Position numbers and translations under genes: made by a program
The notes under the pieces: model-generated
Seen by the model: the letters and a program-made list of their open reading frames with translations, nothing else
Database searches by the model: none
What the model was told of the DNA's origin: nothing
Shown here: piece after piece, positions 1-7,212 of the stretch
How the letters are laid out: the number at the start of each line of letters is the position of its first letter
Numbering within the stretch: the first letter of the stretch is position 1
From: Halisarca cf. caerulea
Taxonomy: Eukaryota; Porifera; Demospongiae; Chondrillida; Halisarcidae
Assembly: GCA_963170055.1 (NCBI GenBank)
Contig: CAUJGJ010000487.1
Span: forward strand, 1,255,201 to 1,265,200
Length of the DNA stretch: 10,000 bases
Direction of reading: 5' to 3'

Positions 1-121
1 TAATTATAGTATTATAAATGTAATATCACTTTTAATGTCTTAATAGACTTACACACTCCCAGTCCTGATGGCTTCATGTACACACTATGTGAGGCGTACA
101 TGAAGTCACTACAGCATATAA

Positions 122-903
122 CTACTGGACCAGGTATAGTCTGAGGTGAAGGGTGACTCTGTGCTCACTCTTAGTGCAGACGGCACAAGTGAGCTCCTTA
201 TCATCATCGTAGGGTGGGCATGGAAGTCCATTGCATGTAGACTCAACATGATAGAACAGTGCTCCATCTGTGTTAGCACTGCTACCTGGAATGGATTCAG
301 GATACTTGTCTATGCATTCAAACTTCGTTTTCTGGTAATTATGCCTGTTTGCCATAAGATACCCGGAGTACTCCATTGTCCAGTTTGTTGGGCAAGTATT
401 TTTCCCTGGTAACATGAAGTGCTTGGATCTAGAGGTGCAGCAGACAGCACAGGGGGCATTGTGTTGGTGTACATGCCCAAATAGTGGTCCACCTGCTTGA
501 TACTCCACTCCATAGAGAACGGTCTGACCCTGTCTTCCTGATAGAAAGGCCGAATACTCGGGACCTTTTGCAGACAAAGGTAATTGGAGCCACCTCCAGT
601 ATGGCTGTACCAATTTCCAGCGGCAATCCCTTCATAGACTAGTTCTGTTCCAGTTACATTAGGACAGACTGTCCTTCCCCACCTGATGTACACGGCTCCT
701 CCAGTATCTCTTCCTGGTTCTCCTTTCTCTCCATTGAATAAATGTGTTACTTGTATGATAAGAATGTTGAGCACACCATCAAATCCTCCTTACCTAGAGC
801 TACACCACCAGTGGTACAGGAGTTGGAGGTACAAGTACCACTGGTACAGACACTGAGCATGCAGTGAAGCTAAGACAATAGCTGTTACAGTAGCAGTCCT
901 CAT
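122..903 (-). pseudogene. Short-chain collagen C4-like pseudogene (copy 1)
   Basis: This is a decayed copy of the gene at 7213-8234. The C-terminal cysteine-rich domain is easily recognised (YIRWGRTVCPNVTGTELVYEG, then GGGSNYLCL, APCAVC, CPTNWTMEYSGYL, FECID, ALFYHVE, GLPCPPY, ELTCAVCTK). Four lesions disable it. Exon 1 (794-903) carries a 4-bp insertion near 857-860 that shifts the frame just after the signal peptide. A deletion of roughly 300 bp near 733 removes 13 of 16 collagen triplets, the splice acceptor and most of the intron, so only GEK-GEP-GRD remains. One G is missing near 570, so the N- and C-terminal halves of the domain lie in different frames. Two extra bases near 168-171 remove the normal stop. 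The donor GTAAGG at 788-793 survives. The 1-bp loss alone could be a sequencing error; the other lesions could not. Confidence 0.88.
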
Positions 904-1300
904 ATAGCTGAATGGGACATCCCTAATATCAATACTACAGAGTACTCAGTTTGTTCGTTGAAAGCAGAAGAGCTCGTTACTTTCTGCATCTGATGCATGT
1001 ACTTATATACTGATGTGTTGAGCCTGTGGTCCATGCAGATGTATGACTAAATATGGTCATAGTAGAAGTTGCTTTGAACCTGTTACTACCAGTTCTGACC
1101 TGTAAGCTGCAGATGTGAGTGTCAGTAAGTACCAGCCATGGTATAGGTTTTAACTCAGCCCTACCACATGCAGATGTGCATGATTTTAGTTAAGACTGCA
1201 GTCTTGACATTGCTCACACGTTCTGAAATTACAACCATACATGCAGGAAATAGAAATGACTTTTACTTTGCAGTACCAGGTGCACACCTGATGCCACTAA
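904..1300 (-). promoter_or_regulatory. Promoter-proximal region of collagen copy 1
   Basis: This region aligns with the upstream region of copy 2 for about 400 bp. Reading on the minus strand it holds a TATA-like TATATAAG at 1002-1009 (about 100 bp before the ATG), the conserved ATGACCATATTTAGTCAT box at 1043-1060, and the perfect palindrome AAGACTGCAGTCTT at 1192-1205. Order and spacing match copy 2 closely. Calling it a promoter is inference from position and conservation; no transcription start can be seen directly. Confidence 0.5.
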
Positions 1301-1344
1301 TATAACTGATCGAAGTGGTATTTCAAAATTCTTAGAATATATAA

Positions 1345-1412
1345 TATTATATAAATATATAATAAACATAATAATAATATTATTATTATATAATTATTAT
1401 TATTATTATTAA
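1345..1412. repeat. AT-rich (TAA/ATT)n simple repeat
   Basis: Runs of AATAAT and TTATTATTATT, about 68 bp of pure A/T. It lies between the end of the collagen duplication unit and the 3' tail of retroelement A. On the minus strand it reads as a (TAA)n-like tail, comparable with the tail of element B at about 3297-3315. It may be the original 3' end of element A, or an independent microsatellite. Confidence 0.6.
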
Positions 1413-1659
1413 TATACATAATATAGGAAAAGATGATGAGTAAATACAATATTGTGATAAGAAAAATGTTATTAATAACAATAATAATATTATAACTAAC
1501 ACATGTATATGCATACAGAAAACAAAACAATACACCTACAACATACATCCAAAGAAAAAACAAAACAATCAAATAAACGAAAGACAACAACAAAACAAAA
1601 CAAACAAAACACAAAAAAGTAGCCTATTACATTGATCCGCGGACGGACAATGTATTGCC
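1413..1659 (-). mobile_element. 3' untranslated tail of retroelement A
   Basis: This is the non-coding sequence downstream of the stop codon of the reverse-transcriptase frame. On the minus strand it is rich in T, with repeated TTTTG blocks (about 1555-1620), and then becomes AT-rich. A compact hairpin lies just after the stop. Open frames here are low-complexity (phenylalanine, valine and leucine from T-rich DNA) and are not genes. Assignment to the element rests on adjacency alone. Confidence 0.5.
1629..1653 (-). other. Hairpin just downstream of the retroelement A stop codon
   Basis: On the minus strand, ACATTG-TCCG pairs with CGGA-(T)-CAATGT. This makes a 10-bp stem with one bulged T and a TCCG loop, starting 7 nt after the TAG stop. 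It has no U-tract and lies in a eukaryotic retroelement tail, so a bacterial-type terminator is not implied. In R2-type elements the 3' UTR RNA is bound by the encoded protein; a similar role here is speculation. Confidence 0.45.
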
Positions 1660-3282
1660 CTATTGAACGGCAACGGACAGTCGTTGGGCAAGATGGCAAT
1701 AGGCCATGTCATCATGGGTAAGGGCTCTTATTCGTGAGGACAGGCTGGTCAGAAAACACTTTGTCTCTGGTCCAAAAACTCCTGAGGTCTCAATTGCGAT
1801 GGGTACAAAACAATGAAAAGCAGCAAGGGCCTCGTATATCTTCTTCTTTCTGTCCTCAGCCATAGCAGCTACTGAGCCCGCACTTTTGTCGGCCATATCC
1901 ACATAGGAAGCAGCAAAAGTGTCTACACACGTAGCATCCCAGATGAGAGTTCGACCTTTCTCCCACGGAGAGATGGTGATACCATCCGGGCGTTTTCCAT
2001 CTGATCGAGCAAGGCCTGAAGGTTCTAGCCTGGATGGAATGTTAGCTGCTGCAAGTGAATGCTGTATGATGTTGTTAATAGCGGCATGGCGAAAGTGTTG
2101 GCCCGCACTTCTTTGACAGGATAGACCATGAGTAGCATATTGGTCAACATCACGGCCACACAGGTTGCACTTGTGTGGGTGGCACAGGGGAGCTCCTAGG
2201 CGGAGGGCAGCTGCAGTTTGTACCTCATCATCAGTCATACGCAGTCCAACTGCTGAAATCGGCATGGCTTGGATCCAGGCACCAGATTCCTTCACACTAG
2301 CAGCCAGGAGTCTGGCCCGCATCTTGCTGCTATCACTAACATCCAATAGGGATTGGAAAGAGACGGCAATCTGGGGTTCATCCCAAGCTCTCTGCTTCTT
2401 GTCATTTGGAGGTAATGGAGGTGAAGTATCCACAGATTGACACCAAAAATGGAGAGCAGCATCCTTGGGGGCATAAGATGAAACTGAGAGCCTAGTGGGT
2501 AAAACCTTTTGGATCAAATGAGAGGAGGCAGCAGCAGAGGCCAAAAAGGCAGAAGGTGCCAGCTGAACACTCCTTCTCACACCAAGGCCACCACAGTTGA
2601 CTGGAAGGGTTGCCTGCACCCATGTGCTGGAGTCTATCAAAGATACATTTAGGACTGAGCTCAGCATTGAACGGAGTTCGTTGTCGAAAACCTCCAAGGC
2701 GGATGAGGAAAAGCATGGTGCTGTCCGAAGAAGGTATAGGGTTTTCGGGATTGCCAAAGCACTGCGGATCAGCAAAAGTGCATCTTGCTTGAAAAGACAT
2801 GATAGTCTGTTACTAAGGATCTTTAGCTTATAAACCTTCTCAAGGATGGCATTGTCAACATGCAGAGCATCTCCAATGGGGACTCCCAGAAGGGTTGCAC
2901 TCTCAGGGCGTATTTGGATGACCTCAGGGGCAAGTGAGAGAATTTCTTTTGCAGTAGCTAAGTTGCCAATAAGCTCTGTCTTTCGATGGTTAAAGTGTAG
3001 CCCCAGTTCCTCAGCTTTCTTTTCAATGGATTGAAAGTCGTGCAAGAGGTCTGACTCTGCACCTCCAATGGTACCGTCATCGAGGTAAAAGACCGTTAAT
3101 TCTGACTTCAGGTTGTCTAAGATGGGGTGGATGGTAAGGCAGAACAGTAACGGGCCTAGGGGATCACCTTGCTGGATGCCCTCTGCTGACAGAATGGTGG
3201 TATTGGCAAATTGAAGGTAAGACATGTTGCAATAAGACGAAAAGACAAAAGGGAAAAATTCTGGAGCTAACTCCAGAAATTT
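1660..3282 (-). CDS. 5'-truncated RT/endonuclease-like retroelement ORF (element A)
   Basis: This is a long open frame of a non-LTR-type retroelement polyprotein. Numbering from the Met at 3223-3225 gives 521 residues; the frame is open a further 19 codons upstream, to a TAA at 3283-3285. Those codons read like RT sequence (LELAPEFFPFVFSSYCN), so the Met is probably internal. RT motifs are GIQQGDPLGP (16-25), YLDD (47-50, the catalytic Asp pair), GLHFNHRKTE and LLGVPIGD. Near the C-terminus lie a CCHC knuckle (C353, C356, H366, C370), KRPDG (P413-D414) and WDAT (D430). The spacing PD-X15-D resembles the restriction-like endonuclease of R2-group retrotransposons. Everything before RT motif A, including its catalytic Asp, is missing, and upstream sequence is simple repeat, so this is a 5' truncation and not an active polymerase. 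No stop or frameshift interrupts what remains, so the insertion may be fairly young, or the domain may be maintained. The exact clade cannot be set by eye. Confidence 0.8.
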   Translation of the reverse strand, partial: KFLELAPEFFPFVFSSYCNMSYLQFANTTILSAEGIQQGDPLGPLLFCLTIHPILDNLKSELTVFYLDDGTIGGAESDLLHDFQSIEKKAEELGLHFNHRKTELIGNLATAKEILSLAPEVIQIRPESATLLGVPIGDALHVDNAILEKVYKLKILSNRLSCLFKQDALLLIRSALAIPKTLYLLRTAPCFSSSALEVFDNELRSMLSSVLNVSLIDSSTWVQATLPVNCGGLGVRRSVQLAPSAFLASAAASSHLIQKVLPTRLSVSSYAPKDAALHFWCQSVDTSPPLPPNDKKQRAWDEPQIAVSFQSLLDVSDSSKMRARLLAASVKESGAWIQAMPISAVGLRMTDDEVQTAAALRLGAPLCHPHKCNLCGRDVDQYATHGLSCQRSAGQHFRHAAINNIIQHSLAAANIPSRLEPSGLARSDGKRPDGITISPWEKGRTLIWDATCVDTFAASYVDMADKSAGSVAAMAEDRKKKIYEALAAFHCFVPIAIETSGVFGPETKCFLTSLSSRIRALTHDDMAYCHLAQRLSVAVQ

Positions 3283-3410
3283 TTATTTTCAGAAATTATT
3301 ATTATTATTATTAGTAGGAGTATTAGTAGTATAATATTCAGAAAACAATCAGTACATGCAAGGCATGGAACATACAAGGTACAACAACAAAATTGTGACC
3401 TACAATGAAA
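3283..3410 (-). mobile_element. 3' tail of retroelement B with (TAA)n, abutting element A
   Basis: On the minus strand this follows the stop of element B and ends in (TAA)n at about 3297-3315, immediately before the truncated 5' end of element A. There is no coding potential. The arrangement is two same-strand elements in tandem, the tail of one against the truncated head of the other. Confidence 0.45.
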
Positions 3411-4161
3411 TCACTGTGAGCAGCCAAGAATTGATGCACAGTTAAAGTTTTGAATGCAGACACTTAAATGTTGGCATAGTTTGAGATAAGACAACTGATC
3501 ATAAGTTACTAATCTAGATCTACGGGCAATTTCTTTGGTTAATAATAGAGCATCTTTTCCAAAAACACCAGTCGACTCAAACGTAATTGGTATAATGTGG
3601 TTGGCTGTCAGCTCCTTGTATACATCTCGCTTCCTATGGGCGGGACGCTCAGCCACCAAACCAGCACCAGAGGATGACAAGGAAATGTAGCTGGGTGCGA
3701 ACGAATCCCAGCATGTGACATCCCACACCAATCGTCGACCGCTAGCCCATGGAGTGATGGTTAAACCAGCAGGGTGCTTGTTGTCAGAGCGAGCAAGGCC
3801 TTGTGGTTCCAGGATGAATTCGAAGGGATATGGGCTGAAGCAAGTACTTGCTTGATGATAAGGTTCAACCAATATTGTGTCGGGGAATCTTGCCCTTACT
3901 TTGACGGCAACTGAGACCATGAGTCCCAGATGCATCAACTTGCTTTCCACAGAGAGAGTAGCTATGAGGCGAACACAGGATACCCCCCAAGTGTAGGCCC
4001 ACTGTGGTGCAGATGGACTCATTGGCCAACCTGAGGCCAAGTGCTGTCGGGGGTTCAAGGGGCTGTCAGCCAAGCACCAGACTCCCTCTACTGCCAAGAG
4101 GCGGGCTGTGGCTTTAGGGTTGGCTGAGCTAAGTGATGAGAGTGAAGCAAATTGGCCATCA
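3411..4161 (-). pseudogene. Degenerate C-terminal fragment of a related RT element (element B)
   Basis: This is a second, divergent copy of the C-terminal part of the same element class. It has EPQGLARSDNKHPAGLTITPW, RRLVWDVTCWDSFAPSY, then VYKELTANH and FESTGVFG, matching the same order in element A (EPSGLARSDGKRPDG, WDATCVDTFAASY, ETSGVFG). The upstream part reads as GQFASLSSLSS and ARLLAV before the frame breaks. The zinc-knuckle stretch (SLCGKQVDASGTHGLSC) lies in another frame at about 3915-3970, so at least two frameshifts are present. The first knuckle Cys is Tyr (codon 3958-3960), and the PD motif reads PA (codon 3768-3770, Asp to Ala). Any nuclease activity is therefore lost. The stop position also differs from element A, and the two look like separate subfamilies. 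Confidence 0.8.
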
Positions 4162-4162
4162 A

Positions 4163-4163
<1 letters not shown>

Positions 4164-4193
<30 letters not shown>
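4164..4193. repeat. (TA)n microsatellite
   Basis: About 30 bp of alternating TA at the upstream edge of element B, followed by AT-rich sequence to about 4216. It separates minus-strand element B from plus-strand fragment C. Confidence 0.9.
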
Positions 4194-4197
<4 letters not shown>

Positions 4198-4287
4198 GTA
4201 ATAATATATTATATATAGTCACACACAGTCACGCTTGCTCCCTCTACCTTTTTGGCCTTAACTGCTGGCTTCCGCACCCTTGTTATG

Positions 4288-4563
4288 CAGATCCTATACC
4301 ACCTCGTCTCCACAACATCCAATCTGTTGACACCTCAGATGCTTCAAGGATTTGGAGCTCAACCACTCCTGAATTTCCACCTTCCAGTTAATTGATCTGA
4401 CATCCATCAGAGTGCATGGGGCAAGCCTCAGACAACTGCAATTTTCAGCTCTCTCTTAAAGAGGGCCGCAGACCCCATCTCAAGAGTGAGACTACTTGGT
4501 GTCCCCACACATGCAAAAGGGTCTGGTGCTTGTCCTAATGCATCCCCTGTCTCATCTAATATA
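4288..4563 (+). pseudogene. Plus-strand scrap of an RT element (fragment C)
   Basis: From 4414 the plus strand reads AWGKPQTTAIFSSLL, then RAADPISRVRLLGV and KGSGACPNASPVSSNI. This follows element A's AWDEPQIAVSFQSLL, SSKMRARLLAA and KESGAWIQAMPISAVGL residue by residue at many places. Upstream, 4288-4392 gives QILYHLVSTTSNLLTPQMLQG and then HLPVN, similar to KTLYLLRTAPC and LPVN of element A, but in another frame and much shortened. A TGA at 4393-4395 separates the two parts. It covers the linker between RT and zinc knuckle only, is clearly dead, and is opposite in orientation to A and B. The match was made by eye; the second half is the firmer part. Confidence 0.6.
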
Positions 4564-5164
4564 GTACAGGGGTGGATCCAGAATTGAATCTAGTAAAACT
4601 AATTTAAAAGTTACTGTACATGTAACACCAGCACTCTATGACCACTGGACCTGCCTAGAACATTAGGTATATACACCTACAACACGTGTCTACTAAAGAT
4701 AGGATCATGCACAAGCACAAATATGGTTTAATCAATAAGCGACAGCAATTATTATAGTCTAAGAGATACAAGTTAATCATACAAGCAACCACCATCCATA
4801 ATACTGGAAACACAAAGACACATACAAAGTCCTAGACAAATACACATGTAGTGTCCTAGACAGTTTGCCTAAACTTGTCACACTCGATCTTCTATTGCAC
4901 ACTGTTTTTGTGAACAGTCATGTTAAAGTTATGTCCAGTAAATGTTGAGCCCCTTTACTACTGTAGTGAATACAAAACTCAAGGGACTGTGATGAAATTT
5001 CACCTTATAAAAGTACTTTATGTGAATAGTACTACATGTTATGCTTGAACCTGCACTTGGATTGTGCTGGCATATCATGTTGGAAGATATCTCATGTTAA
5101 CTAATTTCATGTATATATAATGAGGTTTGAGTGTAAAGTGTAACAGTATAGGACGGTAAACTGC
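4564..5164. other. Non-coding interval, no gene seen
   Basis: No open frame with recognisable content on either strand. It begins with CAGGGGTGGATCCAGA at 4567-4582, which resembles hAT-type transposon termini, but no matching inverted end was found in the window. The remainder is unremarkable AT-rich sequence. Confidence 0.5.
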
Positions 5165-5341
5165 AGGGATACCTGTAGACCACCTGTATAGAAGGACCAC
5201 CTGTCCATAGAGGCCACCACTGGCTAATCCAGGAACCACTAAACCAATACTGTTGCACCAGCCCTCTATGTAAGGACCACCTGTCTACAGAGACCACAAT
5301 GGCTCAGTCCCTAAAGTGGTCTTTATATAAAGGTTTTGCTG
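5165..5341. mobile_element. Probable DNA-transposon/MITE relic with internal direct repeats
   Basis: A motif of the form AAGGACCACCTGT..AGAG.CCAC..TGGCT occurs at 5192-5225 and again at 5272-5305, a period of 80 bp, with a shorter GACCACCTGTATAGA just before the first. The right edge reads, on the minus strand from a TA dinucleotide, CAGCAAAACCTTTATATAAA followed by GACCACTTTAGGGAC, typical in style of Tc1/mariner- or pogo-like termini. No inverted partner is visible on the left, so it is probably one end of a larger or eroded element. An open frame across it is low quality and rejected. Confidence 0.45.
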
Positions 5342-5582
5342 TACATTTGACCTTTGATGGTGCAACTGAATGAGTACCAGTTACGTTATACAGCAAGGGA
5401 CAAACTGTACATTGGCCCTGTATGACAGAGCAGCTGCCTTAGGCACAACACATACATGATTGCATGTTCTACTTGGACAAGAATATTTCCCATGCATATT
5501 TTGTATTCTTAACATATCACGTGAAGCCCTGCATGGTAAGGCAATACAGGTAAATATGCATTACAGGCCATGTAAGTTTAGT
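5342..5582. other. Non-coding spacer, nothing recognised
   Basis: Unique-looking sequence between the transposon relic and the first CA tract. I see no gene, RNA or repeat in it. Confidence 0.5.
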
Positions 5583-5661
5583 GCACACACACACGCATGC
5601 ATGCACATGCACATGCACGCACACACACAGGCGCACACGGACACACATACACACACAAACC

Positions 5662-5732
<71 letters not shown>

Positions 5733-5741
5733 ACACACACG

Positions 5742-5772
<31 letters not shown>

Positions 5773-5799
5773 ACACGCACACACACACAAACACAAACA

Positions 5800-5853
<54 letters not shown>

Positions 5854-5875
5854 CATGTACACACCCACACCCACC
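5583..5875. repeat. Interrupted (CA)n microsatellite, about 290 bp
   Basis: CA repeats on the plus strand, with scattered CG, TG, AA and TA interruptions and a (GCACAT)-like start. Every open frame here on either strand is a Thr-His or Cys-Val homopolymer product and is an artefact. Confidence 0.97.
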
Positions 5876-6683
5876 CTCCAATATTCTGCTAGGTTTTACG
5901 ACTGCACTGTCAGTTCAGTCCTGAACATATTCTCAGAGCACAGTTGGCAGATGGTTTCCGTGTTCCACACAACACTCCCTCACTCCCTGGACCCGTCCCC
6001 CACACCTGTTGACATTATCGTCTTCTTACAGCCTGTGTCGACGTACTGTCAGGACTTCTGTACTAGCTATGTAGCATTACACTGGATGGACAGATTTGAT
6101 TGATTTTGGTATATACAGACTTTTATATTAAATTTTATTGTTATTTTTTGCACTTTTGAGTTTTGTTGTAAACACTCACATGTATGTGCTGTATGCTTGC
6201 ATGTGTCACAATGTGCACCATAGATGTGTAGTAACAGATTCATGGTGGGTTCATTGGTACATGAGATAGCTGTTTGTGTATACTGTAGGTGTTCTCAAGT
6301 AAGCTTGTGTCAGTGTGCGCATGTTGTATTTCCATTTTCAATTGACTAAGTCTTACATCAGAACTTTCTTCAGCATGCACCTGGGTAGTATATACTCACG
6401 GATGATACATAAGTTCGTCAACGTCACCATCTAATATTGAGTGTCAGATTAGAGAGGTGTCACGGTGCTTAAATCATGCATGGCAAATATATAGATTCTA
6501 TATGATGTAATAAGGATAAACTAACACTTTAGATATATTCTAACTGTGTCGTGAAAACAATGTTGCAGAACTAATAATGCATTTTAACCTACAATAGCAA
6601 TCTTGACTGTTATGTAATTAATCTCTGTAATATCAGGTATATACAGTAGTCCCCAGCCTTCATCATAATTATGTTATATATGT
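5876..6683. other. Non-coding interval between the two CA tracts
   Basis: A plus-strand open frame runs out of the CA tract to about 6103, but its unique part resembles nothing I know and has no start of its own. The only structure I see is a decayed transposon terminus at 6436-6467, listed separately. Confidence 0.5.
6436..6467. mobile_element. Decayed terminus related to the 9054-9231 MITE
   Basis: The stretch ATTGAGTGTCAGATTAGAGA followed by GGTGTCACGGTG matches the right end of the MITE near 9232 (ATTGAGGTGTCAGATTACAG, AGGTTCCACTG) at most positions. No second end is apparent nearby, so it looks like a solo eroded terminal repeat. Confidence 0.4.
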
Positions 6684-6694
6684 ACACACACACA

Positions 6695-6746
<52 letters not shown>

Positions 6747-6748
6747 TC

Positions 6749-6840
<92 letters not shown>

Positions 6841-6873
6841 TACACACATACGCATACACAGACAAGCACACAC
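6684..6873. repeat. (CA)n microsatellite, about 190 bp
   Basis: A long, cleaner CA tract on the plus strand, with a few CATACA interruptions. Open frames across it are artefacts. Confidence 0.97.
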
Positions 6874-6943
6874 TGCACTGTGGTTGTTGGTTTACATACA
6901 TTAATACTATAACATTTTGGGAATTAAATTTTATACTTCATTA

Positions 6944-7072
<129 letters not shown>

Positions 7073-7212
7073 TTGACTCATGATTATTAGCTACACACTC
7101 CCGGTCATGATAGCTCTGTGTATATACACACTATATGTGAGGCCTACTTGAAGTTACTACAACCTACAACTACTGGATCAGGTGTAGTCTTAGGTGAGGA
7201 GTGACTTTGTGT

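Larger units (their letters stand above)
50..1345 (-). repeat. Short-chain collagen duplication unit 1
   Basis: This whole stretch aligns by eye with 7075-8665: 3' flank, exon 2, part of the intron, exon 1, and about 440 bp upstream of the start codon. Shared non-coding landmarks include the intron block ending at the donor (741-793 against 8081-8134), a TATA-like site, an ATGAC/GTCAT box and a 14-bp palindrome. Homology fades at both ends into AT-rich sequence. Because introns and promoter are copied, this was a DNA-level duplication and not retrotransposition of an mRNA. Bases 1-121 hold only 3' flank and no gene. Edges are approximate. Confidence 0.8.

Noticed and set aside
146..412. Plus-strand open frame of 88 codons
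   Set aside because: Antisense shadow of the collagen copy 1 domain.
1297..1699. Open frames with hydrophobic, membrane-like translations on the minus strand
   Set aside because: They come from AT-rich and TTTTG-repeat DNA in the retroelement tail; composition alone gives the Phe/Leu/Val/Tyr content.
1919..3034. Plus-strand open frames of 60-91 codons
   Set aside because: Antisense shadows of the retroelement A frame; no motifs of their own.
3261..3276. CTGGAG-CTAA-CTCCAG inverted repeat as a terminator or regulatory hairpin
   Set aside because: It lies inside the open RT frame and encodes conserved-looking residues (LELAPE); probably chance.
5097..5297. 66-codon minus-strand frame
   Set aside because: Lies over the transposon-like repeat; no family resemblance and no support for expression.
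5583..5875. CRISPR-like array
   Set aside because: The periodicity is a 2-bp CA repeat with no spacer structure.
5460..6103. Thr-His and Cys-Val repeat proteins on both strands
   Set aside because: Translations of the CA microsatellite; the unique tail to 6103 has no start of its own and no recognised similarity.
6610..6904. Cys-Val repeat protein
   Set aside because: Second CA microsatellite read in several frames.
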